From Dactylis glomerata (Eukaryota; Streptophyta; Magnoliopsida; Poales; Poaceae): a stretch of DNA of 64,000 bases. Below the pieces are notes generated by a model. It did not search any database and was not told where the DNA came from. It saw only the letters and a list, made by a program, of their open reading frames with translations. The stretch covers positions 2,294,108 through 2,358,107 of the forward strand of contig QXEO01000237.1 in assembly GCA_007115705.1 (NCBI GenBank), written 5' to 3'. The position numbers and the translations under genes were made by a program. Below, piece by piece: positions 10,048-21,315 of the stretch. The stretch's first letter is position 1. Each line of letters starts with the position of its first letter.

Positions 10048-13000
10048 TGTGACGCCCCAAAATCGGCACCTTGCAAATTATAGCAATCACGCCACAATTC
10101 GCACGATGTCGCTTTGGAAACGCCCACCAAGCGAAATATGCACGTCGCAACATACACATTAGGCGGGTGGAATCAAGATAGTAACATTACACAAGTTCAC
10201 GATGGAACCCACAAAAGAATATAAAACCACAAGACTCCACGAGTCAAGAACCAAATAGATACATACAAAGATCCAAATCATACATAAAGCAAAATAGTAT
10301 CCGAGTACGGACAAGAATACAAATGGGACTAAGAGGCCTGAAGATAAATGATGTCGTCCATAACCCTGCCCAGGCCAAGCCGGAAGGGTAACCTTGCTAA
10401 CGTCGTCGCTTCCATATACCTTTCTTCAAACCTGCTCTGGCGAGAAATCCGAGACGAGCAACAATAAGTATGAAGTACTTAGCAAGACTTCAAGACGTAT
10501 AAAGCATAGTCGACAAGTCGCCTTTGTACATGAGGTATGCAGACAAGCTCGAGAGACTCAAAAGGACGTCAGCTGTATGGTGGGGTTAAGTGGCAGCGAG
10601 CAAGCACTAAAGAACCTATAGAGACACTCTACAACTTCCGTCTAATTAGAATAAGATAAGAGAGCGCATAAAGTAAAGAACTAGAATACTACAGTAAACA
10701 TAACCCAGCCGATGAATCACCTCGCGCGACCACATGAAGAAGCAATATCAAAGGCACTCACATGGTTGACAATTTTATAACCATTTAATATTGTAGTAGA
10801 ACTATTTACTACACCATATTTTATCATCAATTAGGTGTAAGTTGTTCTATGATCGAGTAGAACGGCTCCAAGTCGTCCATAACCGTGGACACGGCTTTTC
10901 GAAAAGATTTACCCTGCAGGGGTGCACCAATGTACCCATACACGCTCGATCAATCCAACCTAGACAAGGGTCGGATATCACGACAAGACCGTTGCTAGTT
11001 CTACGAGAGAGTTTAGGGGGGCCACCCAACTAAGCTACCGTAACGAAGTCGGCCGAGCTCCGAAGACGGACTTAAAAGTTTGCGTCGGCGGCTCAGTCTG
11101 GAGGAAGACTCTATCGAGAGGCATCATCCAGCTTCGCATAAAAACATCCCGCAGTCAAATAAACCTGCCAACCTTACGAGGTGACACAACCACACCCTAT
11201 TGAGGGGGCTTAGAGACTCCGCCACCATGAAAGGTGACTCCACCCAAATCCAAATCCAAATGAAAATACGGTGTTGTGGCCCCTGGTAAACTAACTAGAG
11301 AAAAAGTAGTAAGTCAAGGGAGATCCCACGGCATCTCCACGAGTGGTTAGTGTGCTCAGCTTAGAACAGTTCATGCGAACTCGGGGTCCTAGGGGACACA
11401 AGTGAGCCGTCGGAAAACAGGCAAAATGACTCATCGATGCCTCTGCTTAACAAGTGTAGTTGTAACATAATTAAATCATGTTTATCTCCAACATCTAATA
11501 TCCAACTTATCTCCAATTCATATCCGTTAAGTAAAGCATGTGATAACTTCCCAACAACCCGATAAGATAAAACAACTTGGAACAACCTAAGCATGCCTAC
11601 GACTCGCAAGGCCAACTCAACAACAAGCAAAAAGGTAACAGGCGGGAGGTGGCAGAAATATAGTTTTGCTTTGGGGAAATAGGTGGATAGGATCCGTGAC
11701 TCGAACAAAGCATCATAACATAAGGCTAGCATAAATCATAAACCATGAACAGAAATAGGAAATAAGTACCCCTATAGGTAGGTAAGGGGTGGGAAAGCTT
11801 GCCTGGCAAGATTGTCGAAGAACACCCAAAGAACTTGTCGTTGCTCACATTATCACGAAACGTCCTATCCGCGAAGAAGCAAAATGCTACAACAAACAAC
11901 GGATGCAACACTTACTACTACGGCAAAAGAATCGGCATGATCATATGCAAGCATGCATGACATGGCAATTATGATGCAATGCAACTTATCCAAATTAAGC
12001 GGAATCGGAATCCCGACACACACATATAAGGTTCAAGTTATTTTACTAGATGACAATTCAAATGTTGATTAGCATGGCGAAGACAAGGCAAGTGTGAGCT
12101 ACACAAAAATAAATGAAGTGGGGAAACCATATTTGGTAAACCCCAATTACTTCATATATTATTATTAGGTGATGTGCAAACTATCACGCCATGACATGAT
12201 GCAAGATGCAAACAGGGATATGAATGTCATGTTCAGATTCTACACATTTTTCTGATAAAATTTCATATAAAATACTTTTTATTTCAAGTTACCAATCAAA
12301 AGTTATGAATTTTGCAAGATTGGAACAAATTCTGCCACTTTTCAGAAAACAGAAATAGAACCAGGAACTTTTCTCACCCGCAGGATCTACTTGAAGAGGC
12401 TGACCGCGGGACCTGGGAGGAGCTGACTGAAGATATAGTTGACTGCTGCCAGGGTTGCTGACAAGGAGGGGCCACATGTCAGCAGGTGGAAAAAGAATAA
12501 AAAAAGGGTGGCTTTTACTGCCAGGAACATGATTCGAGCTCCGGATCTCATCTCACCATGGAAGGTTGTAGGAACAGACCAGCTGAGCTAGTAATCACAG
12601 CTTGACAAGAACTAGATGCGATACTTCTTAAACAGATCATCCGAACCTGGAAGTGGCCACCACGGATGCAGACGAAACTAAAGACGCCCGTCGTCGGTCG
12701 TGGTTCTGCGCGGAAACGGCGACGGAGAGGTGGATGCCTGTGGGGATTTGAACTCCGGGTCACTTTGTCTAAGCGGCAGACGGACGAGGACAAGGATGCT
12801 TTGTTGAAGCTTGGCCGGGGCGATGCAGAGGACGACGGAGACGAGGACGCGCTGCTGCTTGCTGTCGAAGAAAGAACGCGGCCGGCGGCGGCGAGGTCGA
12901 GCTGGACAACGCACATGGCCAGGGATGCAGGTCTGCATCGGGCGCGAATGAGCTTGACGAGGACGAGCACGCATGCGATGAAGTCGAAGCCGAAGACGCG

Positions 13001-13821
13001 GACGCGGAAACAGAATTCGAGGACGAACTTGACGATGGAGCGCGTCCATGGCGGAGGCCACCTCGGAAGTGGGCAGGAAAATAAGTTAGAGGGTGCAAAC
13101 CGAGTGAGAAAACTAGGGGAATCGAAAGGGGGCTCACCGCCAGGAAGTAAAGGAACTTAGAGAGGCCAGAGAAGGACTGGACGGCGGGGCGACGAAGAAC
13201 CAGAGACGATGGTGTTCGGGTGCGTGCGTGGAGAAGAAGAAAGGGAGAGTGGTGGCGATGCTTGGATAGGAGGAGGGCAGCTAGCGCTAGGGTTGTAGCT
13301 AGGTTCCAGGGAAAGATTTATAGGAGGAGGTGAGTGAAGCGCGTCCGTCCCATCACGCTACAGGCTACGTGGCACCGGTCGATGCTCGTCCGTACGAAGG
13401 AAGAAGATGACGAGATGAAGGGTGGGCTAGGTGGGCTGCAGGGTCCGGTTGGGCCTCTTTTCTTCTCCTCCCTTTTTTTCTGATTTGCTTCTTCTTTTTC
13501 TTGCAGAATTATTTTAGGGAGAAACAAGAGAGGGTTCTGGATAGAGTTCAAAACACGTTCCAACAAATAAAGTTTGAAAACTTTATATTTATTTGAAACA
13601 AGAGTCTCCACAAACCAAACATTTTTATTATTATAGTTTTGAGCTTAACCAAAATAAAGCAAAGAATGGGAAGGTTATTGTAAAACCATACAAGCCAAAA
13701 TAATAAATAGTTTTCAAGAAAAAATATTTTTGTTTAAGAAAACATGCAAGGTGATAATGCATGATGATGCATAAAAATAAAAGAACAAAAATCTAAAAGA
13801 GGATTTTTCCGGGCCGTTACA
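10048..13821 (-). repeat. 3' LTR (left) of the 450-bp-interior element
   Basis: 3774 bp, with minus-strand TG...CA ends. A minus-strand TATA (TATAAATC, plus 13315-13322) leaves only about 0.5 kb of U3, so R plus U5 would be over 3 kb. The overlapping long frames on both strands at 12550-13160 are Ser/Arg/Pro-rich, come from GC-rich leader sequence, and are not called as genes. Confidence 0.9.
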
Positions 13822-14271
13822 ATTGACACCACCAACAAGGGATCTCGCCCCGAGATCCACGCTCGTCTAGGGGGAAGAGTTGGTTAGACTATCGAGTCTT
13901 CTTGCACCGTGTTGATCCTGTCGACAATACCAACAAAATTTTCCTTCTCGACACCACCAACAATGGATTCTTGCTCACGTTGACGATGATGAACTTCCGA
14001 AGAGCGGACCTATTAGGTTGAAGGCAAGAGATCGTCCACCCATGCAGAATCCTAAACTCAAAGAGGTAGGTAAGAGAGACGACTCAAAACTCACAAAGGT
14101 AAGAGGTGAAAGCATAGAAGGTAAGGAGTAAAATGCAGAGCTACTTAGAACTATCCAACAAATTTTTAGCAAAATAATTTTGACACTAGACTCAACTCGT
14201 CCATTGGAAAGGTTATCCTACAGGCAGAGCGGACCCACGGGTATCGACAAAACCTTGGCTCTGATACCACT
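13822..14271 (-). other. 450-bp interior: primer site, purine tract, no ORF
   Basis: It carries the primer-binding site at its right end (14250-14269) and a GGGGGAAGAG / GATCTCGGGGCGAG region at its left end, the site expected for plus-strand priming on the minus-strand reading. Nothing between looks coding. This is the whole non-LTR content of the element. Confidence 0.8.
14250..14269 (-). promoter_or_regulatory. Primer-binding site, initiator tRNA-Met
   Basis: On the minus strand TGGTATCAGAGCCAAGGTTT begins 2 nt after the 5' LTR. It matches the 3' end of plant initiator tRNA-Met over its first 13 bases and most of the rest. Confidence 0.9.
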
Positions 14272-17200
14272 TGTGACGCCCCAAAATCGGCACCTTGCGA
14301 ATTATAGCAATCACGCCACAATTCGCACGATGTCACTTTGGAAATGCCCACCAAGCGAAATATGCATGTCGCAACATACACATTAGGCGGGTGGAATCAA
14401 GATAGTAACGTTACACAAGTTCACGATGGAACCCACAAAAGAATATAAAACCACAAGACTCCACGAGTCAAGAACCAAATAGATACATACAAAGATCCAA
14501 ATCATAGATAAAGCAAAATAGTATCCGAGTATGGACAAGAATACAAATGGGCCTAAGAGGCCTGAAGATAAACGATGGCGTCCATAACCCTGCCCAGGCC
14601 AAGCCGGAAGGGTAACCTTGCTAACGTCGTCGCTTCCATATACCTTTCTTCAAACCTGCTCCGGTGAGAAATCCGAGACGAGCAACAATAAGTACGAAGT
14701 ACTTAGCAAGACTTCAAGACGTATAAAGCGTAGTCGACAAGTCGCCTTTGTACGTGAGGTACGCAGACAAGCTCGAGAGACTCAAAAGGACGTCAGCTGT
14801 ATGGTGGGGTTAAGCGGCAGCGAGCAAGCACTAAAGAACCTATAGAGACACTCTACAACTTCTGTCTAATTAGAATAAGATAAGAGAGCGCATAAAGTAA
14901 AGAACTAGAATACTACAGCAAACATAACCCAGCCGATGAATCACCTCGCGCGACCACACGAAGAAGCAATATCAAAGGCACTCACACGGTTGACAATTTT
15001 ATAACCATTTAATATTGTAGTAAAACTATTTACTACACCATATTTTATCATCAATTAGGTGTAAGTTGTTCTATGATCGAGTAGAACGGCTCCAAGTCGT
15101 CCATAACCGTGGACACGGCTTTTCGAAAAGATTTACCCTGCAGAGGTGCACCAATGTACCCATACACGCTCGATCAATCCAACCTAGACAAGGGTCGGAT
15201 ATCACGACAGGACCGTTGCTAGTTCTACGAGAGAGTTTAGGGGGGCCACCCAACTAAGCTACCCGTAACGAAGTCGGCCGAGCTCTGAAGACGGACTCAG
15301 AAGTTTGCACCGGCGGCTCAGTCTGGAGGAAGACTCTATCGAGAGGCATCATCCAGCTTCGCATAAAAACGTCCCGCAGTCAAATAAACCTGCCAACCTT
15401 ACGAGGTGACACAACCACACCCTGTGGAGGGGGGCTTAGAAACTCCGCCACCATGAAAGGTGACTCCACCCAAATCCAAATCCAAATGAAAATACGGTGT
15501 TGTGGCCCCCGGTAAACAAACTCGAGAAAAAGTAGTAAGTCAAGGGAGATCCCACGGCATCTCCACGAGTGGTTAGTGCACTCAGCTTAGAACAGTTCAT
15601 GCGAACTCGGGGTCCTAGGGGACACAAGTGAGCCATCGGAAAACAGGCAAAATGACTCACCGATGCCTCTGCTTAACAAGTGTAGTTGTAACATAATTAA
15701 ATCATGTTTATCTCCAACATCTAATATCCAACTTATCTCCAATTCATATCCGTTAAGTAAAGCATGTGATAACTTCCCAACAACCCGATAAGATAAAACA
15801 ACTTGGAACAACCTAAGCATGCCTACGACTCGCAAGGCCAACTCAACAACAAGCAAAAAGGTAATAGGCGGGAGGTGGCAGAAATATAGTTTTGCTTTGG
15901 GGAAACAGGTAGATAGGATTCGTGACTCGAAATAAGCATCGGAACACAAGGCTAGCATAAAGCATAAACCATGAATAGAAATAGGAAATAAGTACCCCTA
16001 TAGGTAGGTAAGGGGTGGGAAAGCTTGCCTGGCAAGATTGTCAAAGAACACCCGAAGAACCTGTCATTGCTCACATCATCACGAAACGTCCTATCCGCGA
16101 AGAAGCAAAATTCTACAGCAAACAATGGATGCAACACTTACTACTACGGCAAAAGAATCGGCATGATCATATGCAAGCATGCATGACATGGCAATTATGA
16201 TGCAATGCAACTTATCCAAATTAAGCGGAATCGGAATCCCGGCACACACATATAAGGTTCAAGTTATTTTACTACACGACAATTCAAATGTTGATGAGCA
16301 TGGCGAAGACAAGGCAAGTGTGAGCTACACAAAAATAAATGAAGTGGGGAAACCATATTTGGTATATCCCAATTACTTCATATATTATTATTAGGTGATG
16401 TGCAAACTATCACGTCATGACATGATGCAAGATGCAAACAGGGATATGAATGTCATATTCAGATTCTACACATTTTTCTGATAAAATTTCATATAAAGTA
16501 CTTTTTATTTCGAGTTACCAATCAAAAGTTATGAATTTTGCAAGATTGGAACAAATTCTGCCATTTTTCAGAAAACAGAAATAGAACCAGGAACTTTTCT
16601 CACCTGCAGGATCTACTTGAAGAGGCTGACCGCGGGACCCGGGAGGAGCTGACTGAAGATATAGTTGACTGCTGCCAGGGTTGCTGACAAGGAGGGGCCA
16701 CATGTTAGCAGGTGGAAAAAGAATAAAAAAAGGGTGGCTTTTACTGCCAGGAACATGATTCGAGCTTCGGATCTCATCTCACCACGGAAGGTTGTAGGAA
16801 CAGACCAGCTGAGCTAGTAATCATAGCTTAACAAGAACTAGACGCGATACTTCTTGAACAGATCATCCGAACCTGGAAGTGGCCACCACGGATGCAGACG
16901 AAACTGAAGACGCCCGTCGTCGGTCGTGGTTCTACGTGGAAACGGCGACGGAGAGGTGGATGCCTGCGGGGATTTGAACTCCGGGTCACTTTGTCTAAGC
17001 TGCAGACGAACGAGGACGAGGATGCTTTGTTGAAGCTTGGCCGGGGTGATGCAGAGGACGACGGAGACAAGGACGCGCTGCTGCTTGCTATCAAAGAAAG
17101 AACGCGGCCGGCGGCGGCGAGGTCGAGCTGGACAACGCACACGGCCAGGGATGCAGGTCTGCATCGGGCGCGAATGAGCTTGACGAGGACGAGCACGCAT

Positions 17201-18053
17201 GCGATGAAGTCAAAGCCAAAGACGCGGACACGGATGCGGAAACAGAGTTCGAGGACGAACTTGACGATGGAGCGCGTCCATGGCGGAGGCCACCTCGGAA
17301 GTGGGCAGGAAAATAAGTTAGAGGGTGCAAACCGAGTGAGAAAACTAGGGGAATCGAAAGGGGGCTCACCGCCAGGAAGTAAAGGAACTTAGAGAGGCCG
17401 GAGAAGGACCGGACGGCGAGGCGACGAAGAACCAGAGACGGTGGTGTTCGGGTGCGTGCGTGGAGAAGAAGAAAGGGAGAGTGGCGGCGGTGCTTGGATA
17501 GGAGGAGGGAAGCTAGCTCTAGGGTTGCAGCTAGGCTCCAGGGAAAGATTTATAGGAGGAGGTGAGTGAAGCGCGTCCGTCCCATCACGCTACAGGCTAC
17601 GTGGCACCGGTCAATGCTCGTCCGTACGAAGGAAGAAGATGACGAGATGAAGGGTGGGCTAGGTGGGCTGCAGGGTCCGGTTGGGCCTCTTTTCTTCTCC
17701 TCCCTTTTTTCTGATTTGCTTCTTCTTTTTCTTGCAGAATTATTTTAGGGAGAAACAAGAGAGGGTTCTAGAAAGAGTTCAAAACACGTTCCAACAAATA
17801 AAGTTTGAAAACTTTATATTTATTTGAAACAAGAGTCTCCACAAACCAAACCTTTTTTTTATTATAGTTTTGAGCTTAACCAAAATAAAGCAAAGAATGG
17901 GAAGGTTATTGTAAAACCATACAAGCCAAAATAATAAATAGTTTTCAAGAAAAAATAATTTTGTTTAAGAAAACATGCAAGGTGATAATGCATGATGATG
18001 CATAAAAATAAAAGAACAAACAATCTAAAAGGGGATTTTTCCGGGCCATTACA
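14272..18053 (-). repeat. 5' LTR (right) of the 450-bp-interior element
   Basis: 3782 bp and collinear with 10048-13821. The minus-strand TATA lies at plus 17547-17554. Differences from the left copy are scattered single-base changes and a few short indels. Confidence 0.9.
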
Positions 18054-18063
18054 TCTTGGAGAA

Positions 18064-19009
18064 GGACTGTGCTACCCCGCGGCGCCGCATAATTGTTAGC
18101 CCGTGCGGCGGTTCTATTCTAATTTGCATGCATGTATTAATTAGGCCAAACTCACATGCATGTACTTAACTAGTCCATATACTCACAAGCATACATGTAA
18201 ATAGTTAGTCTACATGCAACTAATTAGTCCTCACATGGAGGTATCTCGTCCTTCTTTCCAGTGCATGCAAAATAGTGATGTCATTAAAGATTCCTTTGAA
18301 TTCAAAATTTTTAAATGTTTTATCTCTCAAACCGTTGATCCGATTGATGATCCATTTTCACCACTAGCTTACTCGCGATGGGATCTTCAAAACTAAATCC
18401 TATGTTGGCATGTTTCAGGAACTTTTTTTTTATTATCAGTTACCATATTACTATCACATACTTAACAGATTATTATAACTTAGTTACCACATTAAAAAAT
18501 AACTTATTCGTTGATATTTGCTAGATTTTTGTCACATCTTTGCCATGATACTGATTTTTGTTAAGCGATATCATATCTAAAATGTTGGAGACATCTTAAG
18601 GCTCACTCTACTAGTGTAGATAATTATGTTGTCGAAAAAAGACTAATGTAGGATGCCATCTATAACTATGTATAATTATTATGGCAACGATTTGGTACTA
18701 ATATGACAACTATGATAAGTAATCTGGTAACTGGGATGTCAAAAAAATTTGGTCAAAACATAACAACATGGGATCTAGTTTTGAAGCCCTCGTCGAGACG
18801 AACTTGGCTATGAAAACGGATCACTAATCGGATTAACGGTTTAGGAGATAAATCATTTTTTTTTTCAAATTGAGCAATTAATGCGATAATGTCAGCATGA
18901 GGTGGAAGATTCTGCATGCATGCATGTACTCTTCTCTATAAGGAGAGCATTTAAAATTTTCCGCCGCATGCAAGAGAGAATGATGCGGCGCCTCATTATA
19001 TCTTTTCCC
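18064..19009. mobile_element. Second Mutator-like element, 946 bp, non-coding
   Basis: A 9-bp duplication CTTGGAGAA flanks it (18055-18063 and 19010-19018). Its ends form an imperfect inverted repeat of about 48 bp. With identical offset from the termini, both arms carry GGCGCCGCAT followed by TGCGGCGG, and the right end reads inward as GGGAAAAGATATAATGA. The interior is A/T-rich with no transposase. It sits in the integrase region of the Tat element. The 3.8-kb-LTR element later inserted within this element's left target duplication: its own duplication TCTTG covers 18054-18058. Confidence 0.75.
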
Positions 19010-19795
19010 CTTGGAGAATCATACTGGACATCACTTGGTAGGATTGCTTTTGCTCCATATACTAGGAAGAACGGGGTAAGGCATGTTGACCTATTAGGGG
19101 TAGTCCTTAGACTCCACAGCACAGATAGCAACTCTTCCACCCAGGCTCCTGCTTCTCGATGTAGCAGTGCTTCTAGGCGTGGCTTGATCCCTGACAGAAT
19201 TAGTCCACTGGTCCTTTCAACTTGGCCATTGGACTGTGGATGTGCCACATATGCAAGGTCAAGGCAGATTCCATTGTGATGGCAGTATTCTTCAACTTCT
19301 CCTTGAGATAGGTTGGAGCCATTGTCGGTGATGATGCTATGTGGGATACCAAATCTTACCACAATGTCCTTGACAAACTTTAAGGCGGTTTTGCCATGAA
19401 GCTTTCTAATGGGGTTAGCTTCAACCCACTTCGTGAATTTTTCGACCGCTACCAATAGGTGCGTAAATTCTGAAGGTGCTATTTTCAGCGGACCCACCAT
19501 GTCCAGCCCCCAGACCGTGAAAGTCCAAGTTATAGGGATCGTATGCAGTGCTATGGCGGGCATGTGGGTTTGCTTGGAGTACATCTGGCAGCCTTGGCAG
19601 AGCTCCACAATGTTGTGTGCATCTGCCTTGGCTGTAGGCTAGTAAAAACCATGGCGGAATGCTTTTGCCACTAGGGATCTGGCGGCGGAGTGATGCCCAC
19701 ATTCGTCTTCGTGGATTTCCCGTAGCATCTCGATTCCGTCCACTTGGGATATGCACTTCATGAATACTCCCGGAGTACTTCGCTTGTAGAGTTAG
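19010..19795 (-). pseudogene. Tat Gypsy integrase, zinc finger and catalytic core (broken)
   Basis: The minus strand shows the HHCC finger (ECGHHSAARSL ... LCQGCQMY) and the core with its three acidic residues: D in WGLDMVGP, D in IITDNGSNLS, and E in HPQSNGQVERT. It continues to VYGAKAILPSDVQYDSPR, where the Mutator-like insertion begins. An in-frame TAG near 19640-19642 stands where a Trp is expected (FYWPTA becomes FY-stop-PTA). The reading below 19010 is from the inserted element. Integrase would join cDNA to chromosomal DNA in the nucleus, but this copy is inactive. Confidence 0.8.
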
Positions 19796-20039
19796 CCATC
19801 AATGATGGTATACGCCTTTGCTCTACGCTCGATTTGCCTGCGTTGGACTTCGTCTTCAGGGAGCTTTTTGTTTGTTAGAAACTCCAGGTAAGGTTCCGCC
19901 CATGGCGGATTGCTAGGCAAAACCGCCATAACAAGGGAACTTGCTAACTCCGGATTTTTTGGATCCACCATCTTGACTGATGGTACGTGCAGATGCTAAA
20001 GGAACACGCCTGGCGTTACCGCCTTGTGGCTGGATCCCA

Positions 20040-20430
20040 ACTTGGATAGGGTGTCGGCCGCCATATTGTCTTCTCATTGTACGTGCTTTATGTCGTAGAC
20101 GAGGAAGCTTTTGGCTATCTCGTCCACCTCATCTCTATAAGCCGCCATGACTTCGTTCCAAGCCTTGTATGTGCCCGCCACCTGCTAGGCGACAAGGTCG
20201 AAGTCTCCGCAGCACATGATGTAATGTACGCCAATCTCCTTTGCGACGTGCAGCCCGGGCAGTAGCGCTTCATACTCCGTGATGTTGTTGGTGGTGGGGA
20301 AGTGAATTTGGAGGACATACGTTAACTCATCTCCCTTAGGGGATTTGAGCATCACTCCAGCCCCCGAGCTGTGTAGCAACTTTGAGCCATCAAAGTGCAT
20401 CACCCAATGCTCTGGTTCTGGGACGGGCAT
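20040..20430 (-). pseudogene. Second (additional) RNase H domain of the Tat element
   Basis: After the connection following RNase H 1, the frame gives HWVMHFDGSKLLHSSGAGVM, NNITEYEALLPGL and a GDFDLV motif, the D-E-D pattern of an extra RNase H. An AADTLSKLG motif further on would supply the last acidic residue. A duplicated RNase H is diagnostic for the Tat lineage. In-frame stops (20185-20187 and later) inactivate it. The stretch 19795-20040 is the decayed link to integrase. Confidence 0.7.
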
Positions 20431-21315
20431 AGTCTCATGTGCTTCCTTCCAATCCGCCATGAATTCCGCCAAATCCTGGGACTTGATGGCGGTACAAGGC
20501 TCGTAGTCGATGTCGAAGGAGGCCAGTTCGATGGCCCACTTTGCAACTCGTCCTGTTGTGTTGCTGTTGATGATGATGTTCTTCAGTGGAGCCTTGCTCA
20601 CCGCTGTGATCTTATGGTCATAGAAGTAGTGTCGTAGCTTACGATAAGCTAGGAAAACTTTGTATGCCAATTTCTGGTAGTGAGGGTAGCGCTGCTTGGA
20701 TTCTGTTAGGACCTCGCGGGCATAGTAGACTGGTCTCTGGACGCCATATTCCTGTGCTTCTTCCTTGTGTTCTACCACAATGACGATGCTGATGACCCTG
20801 TTGGTTGCTACCATGTAGAGTAACATGGGCTCCTGGTCTGCGGGAGCTGCTAGGACTTGTGCATTGGACAACACTCTCTTCAAATCCTTAAGTGCAGCGT
20901 CTGTGTTGGTCTAGACGAATTTGTCTGATTTCTTCATCAGCTTGTAGAGTGGCAAAGCCTTCTCGCCAAGACAACTGATGAACTGGCTCACTGCTGCCAT
21001 ACAGCCTGTGAGTCGATGTACGTCCTTTAGGTCATTAGGCCAGGAGATGTCAAGGATAGCCTTGATTTTCTCTGGGTTGACATCAATTCCGCGGTGGGAT
21101 ACGATGAATCCTAGGAGTTGTCCTGCTGGCACCCCGAAGTCGCGCTTCGTAGGGTTCAACATCATGTTATACCTCCTTAGGTTACTGAAGGTCTCCTGGA
21201 GATCCGCTATGAGGTCATCCTGTTTCTTGGACATGACGCCGATATCGTCCATGTAGGCATGGATGTTGCGACCAATCTAATCCGCCAGGCACTTTTGCAT
21301 CGTGCCCTGATACAT
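20431..21315 (-). pseudogene. Tat Gypsy reverse transcriptase (C-terminal half) and RNase H
   Basis: The catalytic box reads HAYMDDIGVMSKK (Y-x-DD type). It is followed by the thumb region (QLLGFIVSHRGIDVNPEKI) and the RNase H connection (YYAREVLTESKQRYPHYQKL, LRHYFYDH). An in-frame stop separates KSDKFV from the next segment near 20911. Upstream of MYQGTMQKCLAD the coding stops abruptly around 21308-21320, at the start of a foreign LTR. The 5' half of RT, protease and gag are absent. Confidence 0.75.

Larger units (their letters stand above)
10048..18053 (-). mobile_element. Complete LTR element of two 3.8-kb LTRs around a 450-bp interior (LARD/TRIM-like, non-autonomous)
   Basis: Two near-identical direct repeats, 10048-13821 and 14272-18053, are flanked by the 5-bp duplication TCTTG (10043-10047 and 18054-18058). 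On the minus strand each LTR begins TGTAACGG or TGTAATGG and ends GGGGCGTCACA. The 450-bp interior holds a tRNA-iMet primer site next to the right (5') LTR. At the other end is a purine-rich stretch next to GATCTCGGGGCGAGATCCC, a tail I associate with Tekay/Del-type chromoviruses. No gag or pol is present. It interrupts the Tat integrase. Sampled LTR divergence is about 3%, mostly transitions. Confidence 0.9.
4890..21315 (-). mobile_element. Decayed Tat-lineage Ty3/Gypsy retrotransposon (minus strand), multiply interrupted
   Basis: On the minus strand, from right to left, I read partial reverse transcriptase, RNase H, a second RNase H and integrase (to 19010). After two insertions comes the integrase C-terminus (10047-9654), then a long 3' region with a gene-like unit in the opposite orientation. 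Two RNase H domains plus a large 3' region with an antisense unit are traits of the Tat lineage (RIRE2 and Grande relatives). gag, protease and the 5' part of RT are missing, cut off at the LTR starting near 21308. The left LTR limit is not resolved; 4890 is approximate. Several in-frame stops and a frameshift make it inactive. Confidence 0.75.

Noticed and set aside
12548..13160. Overlapping long frames on both strands (about 120-165 codons), repeated at 16828-17392
   Set aside because: They lie in the GC-rich leader part of a pair of LTRs. All are low-complexity Ser/Arg/Pro or Lys/Thr-rich, with no motif and several conflicting frames.
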